Below, one piece after another: positions 34,724 through 43,254 of a stretch of 64,000 nucleotides of DNA. This DNA is from SFLA01 sp045595785. GTDB taxonomy: Bacteria; Bacillota; Clostridia; Oscillospirales; CAG-382. Each line of letters begins with the position of its first letter. Positions within the stretch are counted from its first letter, which is position 1. The stretch lies in the NCBI GenBank assembly GCA_045595785.1, contig JAZOBE010000043.1, forward strand, positions 1 through 64,000. The letters are read 5' to 3'. Under the pieces are notes generated by a model, which searched no databases, was not told the DNA's origin, and saw nothing but the letters and a program-made list of their open reading frames with translations. A program made the position numbers and the translations under genes.

Positions 34724-35925
34724 TTTCTTTCTCCTCTCAGATTATTTGTGTTTATAAGATTACCGCCCAGATTAACGGCGTTTGTTTTGTTTTTACGCGC
34801 ATCCACGTTGCGGAGATAGTCTCTTACCTCGTAATCGGAAAGATCCAGCAATCCGCACGCGGTATAAAACTCGTTTATATCCGCACATCTGGTATAAATA
34901 TAGTCAAGTCTTGCTAATTTAGCGCGCTTCTCCGCGTAGTTTTTACGGTCATCGTAGTCGTTGAACAGCATCTGCGCCAGCTTCTCAGCCATATTGTACT
35001 CAATTTCGTATTCGTCTGCCGAATTGCTTACAATAGTGGCAATTCCGATAGCGCTTTCGTCCATAGGCGTGTATCCCAAGGCATCAAGCACAAACAGCAC
35101 CTTGTCCATATATTCATCGGTAAAGGTGTATCGTTGCTTTAGTCCGTTAAGATATTTGCTTATATTAATGTTTGCCTCGGCGGTGGTTACCGTGTCAGAG
35201 GTGCCGTATCTTTTTGCAATGGCGTTTGCAAGCTGATACGCCGTCATAGACGGTTCAAAACTTGTGCTTTCCTCTGTTTTTGTGTCCTCCTTGTCTTCTT
35301 CGGCATCCTTGTCGGAAGTGTTTCCCGTTGAAGGCTTTTTGTCTGTGCTTCCGGATGATGAGCCGGAATTATTATTTCCGCCGCCGTGGCTTCCGCCGTT
35401 GACTGCAGGAGGAGGCGTTTCGGTTACTTTATCCTCCTCGGGCGTTGGGTCTCCCACCACTACGTCGCCGTATTTTATCTTGTCCTCCGTCACCTTAATA
35501 GCTGTGTCGGTAAGCTCCTTTTGGTTTTCAAGCAGCTTTTCAGCATAGTCAAGGTCAAGGGAAGCCATATAACTGTTTTTGTCATTTTCCAGCTTTGCAA
35601 GATTTTCCGCGTGGCCGCTTGCAAGTGAGGATAGCGTGTTTTTGTATATCATATCCGAATTAAGCTTAGCCTGCGCGCTTTCACCGGAAAACGCAAGTCC
35701 TCGGGACGCAAGAAATTCTCCCGTGTTCTTTTCATCCAGCTTTTGCTGTGCGGAAGCCGCGTTTTTGCTTTTTTCGTAATCGCTGTTAAGCTTTTCCACC
35801 GAGTTACTGTATGACTTTTCATAGTTTTCTTTTGCCTTGTTATACAAGTCTGTAAGTGCCTTTGTGTTGTCAGAATACTTTTCAAGCTCTTTTCTGGTCT
35901 GTTCAATAACAGAATCGTATGTCAT
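34681..35925 (-). CDS. Coiled-coil virion-type protein with flexible Gly/Ser linker
   Basis: 414 residues. Residues 1-155 form a long coiled coil rich in Lys, Glu, Asn and Ser with little hydrophobicity. Residues about 160-225 are a disordered linker (GGSHGGGNNNSGSSSGSTDK and acidic runs). Residues about 225-414 form a helical domain (MTAYQLANAIAKRYG, YMDKVLFVLDALGYTPMDES). By position after the gp10-like gene it could be an ejection or tail-needle-like protein of a short-tailed particle, but I see no sequence proof. Start overlaps the previous stop (ATGA) with AAGGAGGTGG upstream. Confidence 0.55.
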   Translation of the reverse strand: MTYDSVIEQTRKELEKYSDNTKALTDLYNKAKENYEKSYSNSVEKLNSDYEKSKNAASAQQKLDEKNTGEFLASRGLAFSGESAQAKLNSDMIYKNTLSSLASGHAENLAKLENDKNSYMASLDLDYAEKLLENQKELTDTAIKVTEDKIKYGDVVVGDPTPEEDKVTETPPPAVNGGSHGGGNNNSGSSSGSTDKKPSTGNTSDKDAEEDKEDTKTEESTSFEPSMTAYQLANAIAKRYGTSDTVTTAEANINISKYLNGLKQRYTFTDEYMDKVLFVLDALGYTPMDESAIGIATIVSNSADEYEIEYNMAEKLAQMLFNDYDDRKNYAEKRAKLARLDYIYTRCADINEFYTACGLLDLSDYEVRDYLRNVDARKNKTNAVNLGGNLINTNNLRGERNWNSQNIYPVSFTF

Positions 35926-37649
35926 CTTTCCACCTCCTTACTGTTGGTCTTAAAGGTTACCGATCTTATATGGGCGCCTCTGCTTCCGTGTGAGGAGGAC
36001 AGGGTTACTGCCGCCCCGTAAGCGCGTTTTATCTCGGTTCTGAATTTATAGCTTTTTGTAATATCGCTTCCGTTCTTGTCAACGGAAACTGTCTGTGAAT
36101 TCATAAGCTGTCCTGCCTCCGTTGGTGCGGCGGTTACAGTAATATCCGTTCCTCCGCTATTGTCCGCTTCCACAATTACCGCCGTAAGATCAAACCTTTT
36201 TCCGTTTGCTCCGAACTTTCCCGCAGGTGTGCACCAATATGCGTTTATTGCACCCTTTTGGTCGTTTTTCAGGTCATCGGAAAAATAGTATAATTCTCCG
36301 CTTTCGTTCAGCCAATACAACTTTCCGGGTATTTCGCAAAACTGAACAGCGTTGATTGCGTCATATTTATACCAGACATCAGTTGCGTAATTATATATAA
36401 ACAACCCGTAAGGGGTAGAAAAATATAATTCGTTCTCGGTCTGTCTGTCGTAAATACAGCATCTGTCCGTATACCCGTTTTTAATTATACGCTTTACCGT
36501 TTCACCAATAGGCTTTGAAAAACACTCTGCGTTTCTTTCGTCCTGCACCGATGTCGATACCCATCGGTTCAAGCCGTCATCGGATAATGTTACGGGGGTG
36601 TTGTCTATCACCGCGTTGCTTCTCTTAAGAAGATTTCCCTTTTCGAAATTAAGATTATAGACGGGGAATGAGGGATAGTAGTTACCCAAAGCGTCAGTTC
36701 TCAGCTCACAGTAAGAATAATATGCTCTGTCCTCAGTGAAAATGAGCTGTCTGTCATAATGCTGTACCATATCGGTTATGTTGGAATGACCTATTATCGT
36801 GTAGTTGGTTTCGGGAAAGTATTCTGCGCTGGGAAGTCCGTTTGCAAGCTCGGAATAAAAACGATAATTGGGATAATTGGGGTTTCCGTATAAAAACACC
36901 CTTGTATCCGTGTTACCGCCGAAATTCATGCTGCCCGTACAGTCAACTATTAGCCTTTCTTTGTCGGCACGTCCCTTGGACCAGCATATCTCAACGTTGT
37001 TTGTTCCTGCAGGTGGAATTTCCACCGAAGAAAAGCTTAACGTTCCCGCTTCTTCGTTTACATCCCAGTTTTCCCGTTCTTCTCCGTTTACCTTTACCCA
37101 TTCAATACCATCAATATTCTGTTCTGCCAGAGTAAAGGTTCTGGAGTTGCCGTCTGCCGAAAACTGCTGTCTTCGTTTTGCCGTAAGCATATTCAGCTTT
37201 TCATACAGCGTTCCGCTTCCGTCAGGCAGAGTAGATACCGCAATAAGGGGAACATACGGCTCAAGTAAATCAAAAACTCCGTTTTCATACTTGCAAATAC
37301 CAACGTCACACAGAAAATATACGGCGTTACCAAAGCTGAAAATATGGTGGCAGCCGCCTGCGGTAATGCTTATGGTGTCAAACTGTTGGGTGCCGAAGTT
37401 ATATTTATATATGCGCTGTCCGGCACAGACGATAAAAGTAAGCACACCGCTTATATAGCCGCGCCACATTCGGTAAACACTTCCGTTGAATCCGCAGTTT
37501 GACATTCTGCTTCCCGGACGTTTTTTAAGCGAACCGTTTTCGCACACCTTGAAATTACACATATCCGGTGAGAGAGCAGGGGAGTCCGAAAAAACGTTTC
37601 TTTCGTCCAGCCCGCCAAATCTGTTGATTTTCAAATATCTGTTGGACAT
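35922..37649 (-). CDS. P22 gp10-like tail accessory / DNA-stabilisation protein (probable)
   Basis: 575 residues of mostly beta structure, with repeated short strands separated by loops (e.g. CAGQRIYKYN, GNAVYFLCDVGICKYENGVF, RQLIFTEDRAYYSY, GKLYWLNESGELYYF), consistent with a beta-propeller. The N-terminal NRFGGLDERNVFSDSPALSPDMCNFKV is typical of gp10-like plug proteins of short-tailed phages, which close the portal. Position right after the connector-like gene supports this. Start overlaps the previous stop as TGATG. Confidence 0.6.
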   Translation of the reverse strand: MSNRYLKINRFGGLDERNVFSDSPALSPDMCNFKVCENGSLKKRPGSRMSNCGFNGSVYRMWRGYISGVLTFIVCAGQRIYKYNFGTQQFDTISITAGGCHHIFSFGNAVYFLCDVGICKYENGVFDLLEPYVPLIAVSTLPDGSGTLYEKLNMLTAKRRQQFSADGNSRTFTLAEQNIDGIEWVKVNGEERENWDVNEEAGTLSFSSVEIPPAGTNNVEICWSKGRADKERLIVDCTGSMNFGGNTDTRVFLYGNPNYPNYRFYSELANGLPSAEYFPETNYTIIGHSNITDMVQHYDRQLIFTEDRAYYSYCELRTDALGNYYPSFPVYNLNFEKGNLLKRSNAVIDNTPVTLSDDGLNRWVSTSVQDERNAECFSKPIGETVKRIIKNGYTDRCCIYDRQTENELYFSTPYGLFIYNYATDVWYKYDAINAVQFCEIPGKLYWLNESGELYYFSDDLKNDQKGAINAYWCTPAGKFGANGKRFDLTAVIVEADNSGGTDITVTAAPTEAGQLMNSQTVSVDKNGSDITKSYKFRTEIKRAYGAAVTLSSSHGSRGAHIRSVTFKTNSKEVER

Positions 37650-38029
37650 CAGTTCACCTCGGTAATAGAATGAAGACGTGCTCGGGAATATCTTTGAGCG
37701 CTTCTGTATGCGTAACGGTACTTTTCCTCAAGCTTTGCGGAAAGAGCGGGGTCTTCGTCTGCCGAAAGGTTTGCCGCAACCCCGTAGGGAATAACCGATA
37801 ACAGCAAACCTTCATCATAATCCACTGTATCGTTAAGACTTGTTATAACGGGAATATGTTTTTCTCTGTTGCAAAGTCTGCAGTTAAGAGGTGTACATTC
37901 GGCAAGACAGATGTTTATAATATTTATTGCTCTTGCCTCCATATCCGCACAGCTTGCAGGCAGTACCCCGTTGCTTCCACGGATATTCATCAGGTCCAGA
38001 GCGATATTCAATATGCTTTTTCCTGTCAT
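37649..38029 (-). CDS. Head-tail connector-like protein (probable)
   Basis: 126-residue helical protein, not clearly recognised by motif. Size, helical make-up (SILNIALDLMNIRGSNG, SAKLEEKYRYAYRSAQRYS) and position between coat protein and gp10-like gene fit a head-completion or connector protein like P22 gp4. GAGG lies before the ATG. Stop and next start overlap. Confidence 0.5.
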   Translation of the reverse strand: MTGKSILNIALDLMNIRGSNGVLPASCADMEARAINIINICLAECTPLNCRLCNREKHIPVITSLNDTVDYDEGLLLSVIPYGVAANLSADEDPALSAKLEEKYRYAYRSAQRYSRARLHSITEVN

Positions 38030-38051
38030 TATAATACCTCGCTTAAAATGC

Positions 38052-38079
38052 GTTGCCGTATCGATAATGATACGGCAAC
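38052..38079. other. Hairpin after the coat protein gene
   Basis: Perfect 11-bp stem GTTGCCGTATC/GATACGGCAAC with a 6-base loop and no T run. It sits in the only sizeable gap (65 bases) of the capsid operon, right after the coat gene, suited to stabilising the coat message or lowering read-through. Confidence 0.75.
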
Positions 38080-38094
38080 TAGTTTATTCTGTTT

Positions 38095-38925
38095 TTATGC
38101 TATTGCGTTACCGCCGTCGGTTACCGCAACGCTTACCAGCTCTTCGGGCTTGATAACCTTTGCACCGTATACGATTCTGCCGCGTACTGCGGAATCAAAG
38201 GAATTTTCAAGTCTGTCGATATACTGAACGTCGAGAAGCTGTTCAGCGTATGCAATTGCGTTGTAGGAGCCTGCCATCATATGAACGGAGCCGTCGTCCT
38301 CGGTTGCAAGCTGGTTGGATACAAAGATATCGCATCCCAATTCATCGGTAAATCCGATAGTGCCGCTTCCGTTAACTCCGTTGTTGATCTGGAATTTGAT
38401 TCCCGCCAGCATAAGCTTGGTCTTAACGAAGGGAGGAACAACGATCCAGGTTCTGCCGTCCTGAACGTTAGCCTTTTCCAGAGTCTCCTTTACTTCGCCG
38501 ATAAGCTGAAGCACGTTTGCGGGAGTTACGGTAGTGGCATCCATAGTGGTGCCTGCCTTTCTGTGCAGGCTGAATACGTAGGTATCCACTTCCTTTTTAA
38601 GGTTGTAGGATGCGCGCTTTGCCTGAGAATCCTTAAGACCGAGAGAGCTTCTCAACGCCTCAAGGTCAGCTACCTTAAAGGAAAACGCCTTGTCCTGGTC
38701 AATGCTGAGAATAACGGCAGAGTCGTCGATCTCCTCGTAATTAACGGTACCCTCGTAATCATATACGGTGGGATCGTTAAGACCTACGAAGGTAACGCTG
38801 TCACCGCGGTTCTTGATATCACCTACGAAAGAGGTGTTGCAGATCTTGTTTGCCAGAAGATTATCTTCGTTGGTACGGAGTATCTCGGCGGAAATTACTT
38901 TTTCAATGCTGTTGTAGTTAGACAT
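38095..38925 (-). CDS. Major capsid (coat) protein
   Basis: 276 residues, no membrane segments. The start (YNSIEKVISAEILRTNEDNL) and the following GDIKNRGDSVTFVGLNDPTV, then a domain with IDQDKAFSFKVADLEALRSS and a C-terminal ADVTDGG-like strand, resemble P22-like/HK97-fold coat proteins. A good ribosome site (CAGGAGAG) and a following hairpin without T run fit high expression. Placed after scaffold and before connector, the standard order. Confidence 0.75.
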   Translation of the reverse strand: MSNYNSIEKVISAEILRTNEDNLLANKICNTSFVGDIKNRGDSVTFVGLNDPTVYDYEGTVNYEEIDDSAVILSIDQDKAFSFKVADLEALRSSLGLKDSQAKRASYNLKKEVDTYVFSLHRKAGTTMDATTVTPANVLQLIGEVKETLEKANVQDGRTWIVVPPFVKTKLMLAGIKFQINNGVNGSGTIGFTDELGCDIFVSNQLATEDDGSVHMMAGSYNAIAYAEQLLDVQYIDRLENSFDSAVRGRIVYGAKVIKPEELVSVAVTDGGNAIA

Positions 38926-38946
38926 GTTTTTTACTCTCCTGTTTTG

Positions 38947-39384
38947 TTAGATTTTCCAGTTCTTAATGGAACGGATAATGTTTTTGAAGTTTTTCTTTAC
39001 GTTTTCATCGGACATACTCTCCACCTGCTCGGGAGTAAAGGATTGCTCCGCGTCCGCTTCTTTTCCTGCAGGTGCGCTTCTGCGCATGTTTTCGGTGTTT
39101 ACCTCTTCTGCCTTCTTGTTTTTTGCGTCGGCACCGCAGAGATATACTGCGTATGCGGCGGTAAGGGAAACGCCATCTGCCACCTTTTCCCAAACCTCAT
39201 CGGGAATATCAGCAGGAAGCACATCGGGGAACAGCTTTTTGAATTCCTCAACGTCCTTGCTTATTTTGTCCTGCTGCTTTTTGCTTTTTCTTTCGGTCTT
39301 AACTGCGGAAAGCAATTCCTCGGCGGTAGTTCCGTCTTCCTTTGCCATTTCCGCAATTATTTCAAGAATATCCTGTTCTTTCAT
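38947..39384 (-). CDS. Capsid scaffold-like protein
   Basis: 145 residues, acidic and helical with a short basic C-terminus (VKKNFKNIIRSIKNWKI). This is the layout of tailed-phage scaffold proteins, whose basic end contacts the coat during assembly. It lies between portal and coat genes, exactly where scaffolds are found. Its ATG overlaps the portal stop (ATGA), with GGAGG upstream. Confidence 0.7.
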   Translation of the reverse strand: MKEQDILEIIAEMAKEDGTTAEELLSAVKTERKSKKQQDKISKDVEEFKKLFPDVLPADIPDEVWEKVADGVSLTAAYAVYLCGADAKNKKAEEVNTENMRRSAPAGKEADAEQSFTPEQVESMSDENVKKNFKNIIRSIKNWKI

Positions 39385-40919
39385 TTTACCTCCGTTTGAA
39401 TTTGAATACTGTCCATAAGCTCCTTTTTCATGGGAATAATGTTGTCGGGCAGTCTTTCAAGATATTGTTTAATATTAATAAGTCCCATCTTAAGCAGATT
39501 ATCAAGGGTATTGACGGCGGTTATCTCAGACCACCATCCGCTTTCGCCTACCTCGATACTGCACTCAAACAGCGCTTCTCTGTAGTCGGAAAAGGGGAAC
39601 GATGTAAACTCGTTCATTCCGCCGGAAATAGGCAGTAAGCGGTTGTCATCGTAGTAAGCGAACATAAAGTTCAGCCATATAAGACCAATATCCTCTACAA
39701 AGCCGTAAAGCGCACGCTTTACGTTTTCAAGAGGCTGTGCAGATGCCCTCTGTAATGCAAGTATTGCAGAGGTATTGTTTGCTTTTTCGCTTCCCAAGGC
39801 TGAATCTGTCGCACCCAGAAAATCCTTGGTGTGTGCTATCGCCATATTAATGACGTCCAGCATACCGCTTTGCATACTTCCGCCGTTAAGGACTGCAGCA
39901 ACGCTGTCAACGGGACCGTTTACCGCTACTGCCTCGCCCACCTTGTTGGACCAATCCTCAATTACCGTGGAGTCGTATACTACCTTGGAAAAGGCGGTGT
40001 CCATCATATGCTTCATAACCATAGCGTAGCCCTTGTTTATGAATATCTGGTTGTCCACCAGTCCTGTGCCGGCGGCTTTTCCGTGCCAGGAATTCTTTAC
40101 TCTCGTCCAGCTGAAATACGCCAGCGGATATAACATAAGACCGGTGTCGATATCTTCTGTAATGGCAGTATCTCGCACACTCTTTCTGTACATTATATTT
40201 CCGTTTTCATTTTTCCACAGCTTTACAAGAGTAACGCATTTTGTGTTTTCCAATTCCTTGTTCGACATATCACCTGCAAAGCAATCGGTTTCGTTGTCGG
40301 AAACAATAAGACTTATTTTTTCCTTGGGAATTCCGTTTCTTTCCGCCTGCTTTTTAACTTCGGACACTGTTTCTCTTCCGGAAATCAGTATATAAGGCTG
40401 TGCTTGCACGTTTGTAATATTGGGATTTCCGAAAAACACGTTTGTGTTGTCGATAAGCACCGTGCGAAAATCACCGGTATAGCTTTGTCCCGTCTTGATG
40501 GTAGGATCCCAATAGGTGTAGGCAAATGCATCGCCGGTAATGGCGGCATCATACAAAGCGTCGGAAATAAGCGAATCCATTTTCAGCTTTTCCCAACGGT
40601 GCTCCGCCGTGCGCTTTAACGTCTCATCCAGCTTATGCTGCTCCTCCGACGAAAGCATCGGGGTGGGGGATGAATATCGGTAATTCAATTTTACTGATGA
40701 CGATGCGATGTTGGAAACATAGTAATCGATTATACGCTTGTAAAAATTGAATACCGGTGTGGGCAGACCTGTAGAGCTTACACCCGTCCATTGATCTCCG
40801 CGGTAAAACCTTTCGTTGGTATCCACCTCGTCATACAGACCAATAGAACGGTTGTACTCCTTGCCTTTTTCATAGAGTGCCCACTCCTCCGTAAAGGCTC
40901 TTTTGTTTCTCAAATTCAT
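39381..40919 (-). CDS. Phage portal protein
   Basis: 512 residues. N-terminal YDEVDTNERFYRGDQWTGVS and PTPVFNFYKRIIDYYVSNIA are typical of portal proteins; the crown region (LGSEKANNTSAILALQRASA) and helical tail follow. The portal forms the ring through which DNA enters the capsid. Length lies within the usual 450-550 range and the gene is intact. Starts 7 bases after the terminase stop with GGAG. Confidence 0.85.
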   Translation of the reverse strand: MNLRNKRAFTEEWALYEKGKEYNRSIGLYDEVDTNERFYRGDQWTGVSSTGLPTPVFNFYKRIIDYYVSNIASSSVKLNYRYSSPTPMLSSEEQHKLDETLKRTAEHRWEKLKMDSLISDALYDAAITGDAFAYTYWDPTIKTGQSYTGDFRTVLIDNTNVFFGNPNITNVQAQPYILISGRETVSEVKKQAERNGIPKEKISLIVSDNETDCFAGDMSNKELENTKCVTLVKLWKNENGNIMYRKSVRDTAITEDIDTGLMLYPLAYFSWTRVKNSWHGKAAGTGLVDNQIFINKGYAMVMKHMMDTAFSKVVYDSTVIEDWSNKVGEAVAVNGPVDSVAAVLNGGSMQSGMLDVINMAIAHTKDFLGATDSALGSEKANNTSAILALQRASAQPLENVKRALYGFVEDIGLIWLNFMFAYYDDNRLLPISGGMNEFTSFPFSDYREALFECSIEVGESGWWSEITAVNTLDNLLKMGLINIKQYLERLPDNIIPMKKELMDSIQIQTEVK

Positions 40920-40926
40920 TTTTCTC

Positions 40927-42279
40927 CTAATCGTATTCTATTACGCCTGCATAATTATCACTTTGACGCGGGATATCAAAGGAATATATGCTTCGGCGGA
41001 ATTTCGGTTTTTTGGGCATTGAATTCATAGGCTCTCTGGACATCAGCCCATACCGCAACGCTTCGGGTGCATGAGTAATATCGTGGGGATGTGAGGATGC
41101 ATCCTCGCGCACCTTTTCATCAAATCGAAGAAGCGGCAGACACCGTATAAGCTCCTTGCATTGGGCAGATATTTTCAGCCTTGCGCCCTTTTCTCCGTTC
41201 CACAGATATTCTCTTACCACACGCCAGCCTGTAATACGGCTGTTGTCGGCTTTTATAAGGCCCTTAAGTCCGTTTGATACAAGTATCTCAAATCCGCTTT
41301 TACCGCTGTCCTGACGCCTGTTCCACAGGTCGGGGGATGCCACGGTGTATCGTATTTTTTCATCCTTCGGCGTCAAAGCAATAATCTTTTTCGCCGCCTC
41401 CGAAAGTATAAGCCCCGATTGATTGAATTCACGGTATACGGTAATATTACCTTTTCCGTCTGCTGCACACCACAAGCAGGAGGTCATATCAAGACCGTAA
41501 TCCAACGCACGGAACAGTACCGCGTTTTTGGGTATCTCGGGTTCGCGTATAACGTGGATTCTGGCATCAAACTCAGGGAAAAACGCGCCCTCAAATGCGT
41601 TCCAATCACCGTAAAGCATTGCCCGCTTTCTCGCCTCGGGTAATGCCGCCAGCGCCGCAACGTAGTCGGGATCGTTTTCGGTAAGATACTTGTTATCAAA
41701 TACCAAGCTTTGAATAAATTTGTAGTCATCGGGGTTTTCTCCATCACGGTACAGCTTGTCTATAAACAGACGCTTTACCCAGTCGTGACCCACCCCGCCG
41801 GGGTTACAGGTAAAATACATTCTCGGTCTGAACCGAGTTTTCATATTACCCGATATTCTGTTACATTCGGTAAGACATTGGAATTGAAAATAGGTGAAGT
41901 GAGTGGCTTCCTCCATACCTATTACCTCGTATGCCTGACCCTGATACTGAAGCACGTCCTGCTCTCCGTCACAGTACCCCAATTTTATTCGAGACCCGTT
42001 GGGGAACACAAACTCCTTTTTGGTCTCACTGTAGATGGCAGCATCGGCAAGCAGCTTTTGCAGAGGAACTATATGATTATCCCGCAGTTCCCCAAGCGTT
42101 CTGCGCAAAAGCAGTATCTGTATGCCGGGGTGCTTAAGCGCCAGCAACACGAACTTGGTACGCATCGCCCAACTTTTTCCTCCGCCTCTGGCACCGCCGT
42201 AGGCAACGTATCTGTGTTGTGAAACGAAAAACTCCTCCTGCTTTTTATTGGGGCAAAGCTTTACCGTCAGTCGCCCCAT
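40927..42279 (-). CDS. terL: Phage terminase, large subunit
   Basis: 450 residues, complete. ATPase half: Walker A GGARGGGKS (28-36), Walker B-like YEVIGMEEATH near 116-126, and CNPGG coupling motif. Nuclease half: ALDYGLDMTS, ASPDLWNRR and HDITHAPEALRYG carry the acidic metal-binding residues of the RNase H-like fold. It pumps DNA into the capsid and cuts it, so the cassette retains an apparently working motor. Overlaps the small subunit by 13 bases. Confidence 0.9.
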   Translation of the reverse strand: MGRLTVKLCPNKKQEEFFVSQHRYVAYGGARGGGKSWAMRTKFVLLALKHPGIQILLLRRTLGELRDNHIVPLQKLLADAAIYSETKKEFVFPNGSRIKLGYCDGEQDVLQYQGQAYEVIGMEEATHFTYFQFQCLTECNRISGNMKTRFRPRMYFTCNPGGVGHDWVKRLFIDKLYRDGENPDDYKFIQSLVFDNKYLTENDPDYVAALAALPEARKRAMLYGDWNAFEGAFFPEFDARIHVIREPEIPKNAVLFRALDYGLDMTSCLWCAADGKGNITVYREFNQSGLILSEAAKKIIALTPKDEKIRYTVASPDLWNRRQDSGKSGFEILVSNGLKGLIKADNSRITGWRVVREYLWNGEKGARLKISAQCKELIRCLPLLRFDEKVREDASSHPHDITHAPEALRYGLMSREPMNSMPKKPKFRRSIYSFDIPRQSDNYAGVIEYD

Positions 42280-42677
42280 TTTCCCGCTTCTCCTTTAAGT
42301 ATTACCGTGCTCTTTTCCGGATTGTCGCAGTTTTCCGGCTTGTCCTTGTATGAATGGTTGTTTTTCATGTCAAATGCAAAAACAGCCGCCGGGATCTTCC
42401 CCTTGAAAGCAAGCTGTTTTTTAATAAAGGCTATTCTGTTCATTGCCTGCGTAACTGCAAGCGAGTATTTTTTGTCTGACATCATTTCAAAAATGTCGGT
42501 TCTGGTGCAGTGGAGATAATCAGCCAACGCCTCTACATCCGCCACCTCATCTGTGTGAGCAGGCAGATGTTCGCAAAAATAACTGTTTATCTTTTCCGCA
42601 CACTCTTCAGGGCATGAAAAAACCGCCTTGTAGGGCGGTTTGCGATTGTTCGGTTTTGGTTGACTCTGTAAAGTCAT
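42267..42677 (-). CDS. terS: Phage terminase, small subunit (gp3-type packaging protein)
   Basis: 136 residues. An HTH-like segment (VEALADYLHCTRTDIFEMMS) recognises DNA; the C-terminal LAFKGKIPAAVFAFDMKNNH with SYKDKPE is characteristic of gp3-like DNA-packaging proteins. Start at 42677 has AAGGAG, and its ATGA overlaps the stop of the gtrA-like gene, so the two are translationally coupled. A longer frame to 42737 would overlap that gene deeply and lacks a ribosome site. Confidence 0.75.
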   Translation of the reverse strand: MTLQSQPKPNNRKPPYKAVFSCPEECAEKINSYFCEHLPAHTDEVADVEALADYLHCTRTDIFEMMSDKKYSLAVTQAMNRIAFIKKQLAFKGKIPAAVFAFDMKNNHSYKDKPENCDNPEKSTVILKGEAGKWGD

Positions 42678-43102
42678 TTTTTCTCCTTGCTGGTGAAAAT
42701 GTAGATCTTGCTTGCGACATAATTTATTATAAGGCACAGCACCGATGATATTACGGTAGCTATCATCGAAGAGAAGGGCAGGAAGGAGAGCAGCGTGGGA
42801 AGAAACAGCATGAACACCATATCCAAAAGCATTACGGCTATTCGTGTAACAAAAAACAGTATGCTTTCCTTGGTTACCGCAGATGCGGTCTTGTTCTTGC
42901 TGTCAAACACCCATATTCGGTTGGGAATATATGCAAATGCAATTCCCGCAATATTTTTAATTATTGTAGACACGGTATCGTTCAACTTTAACGGATAAAA
43001 TGCTATCCAGAAGGCTATAAAGGATACAACCGTGGTCAACGCGCCTACTATAAGATATTTGCCCTTTTCGGTGCAAAACAGCATGTTTATAAGTTTCTTC
43101 AT
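42674..43102 (-). CDS. GtrA-family membrane protein (lipid-linked sugar flippase type)
   Basis: 142 residues with four hydrophobic helices (about 15-35, 45-62, 80-100 and 110-130) and the GtrA pattern KYLIVGALTTVVSFIAFW, IAFAYIPNRIWVF and LIINYVASKIYIF. GtrA proteins move lipid-linked sugars across the membrane; in Shigella phages and P22 they serve O-antigen modification. Start at 43102 has GGAG at good spacing. It is the first gene of the capsid operon, coupled to terS by ATGA overlap. Host-encoded GtrA proteins are also common, so either origin is possible. Confidence 0.8.
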   Translation of the reverse strand: MKKLINMLFCTEKGKYLIVGALTTVVSFIAFWIAFYPLKLNDTVSTIIKNIAGIAFAYIPNRIWVFDSKNKTASAVTKESILFFVTRIAVMLLDMVFMLFLPTLLSFLPFSSMIATVISSVLCLIINYVASKIYIFTSKEKK

Positions 43103-43154
43103 TTGCTTCTCCGCCCATTGACGGTGCAGGTGAGGTCTCTGTCTCACGTAAACC

Positions 43155-43163
43155 ATTATAGCA
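43155..43163 (-). promoter_or_regulatory. Extended -10 promoter of the gtrA-capsid operon
   Basis: Minus strand TGCTATAAT, an exact extended -10 element; no good -35 box at 16-18 bases. A palindrome TGCAAT-TTTTT-ATTGCA at 43195-43211 lies 35-50 bases upstream and could bind a regulator. The leader is about 45 bases. Confidence 0.6.
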
Positions 43164-43218
43164 CCGTTCTTATCAAATTTCATCTCAACTTTGTTGCAAT
43201 TTTTTATTGCATACTGCA

Positions 43219-43241
43219 CAAAAACAAACTATGCCGTTTGT
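43219..43241 (-). terminator. Weak terminator of the lepA-hemW transcript
   Basis: Minus strand stem ACAAAC/GTTTGT with loop GGCATA followed by TTTTTG, 14 bases past the hemW stop. Short stem, so termination may be partial and let some transcription into gtrA. Confidence 0.5.
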
Positions 43242-43254
43242 CTATATTGCTGTT

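Noticed and set aside
36911..36934. Partial match to the repeated hairpin inside the gp10-like gene
   Set aside because: Only the left arm and loop match; the right arm is different and the sequence codes for protein, so it looks like chance.
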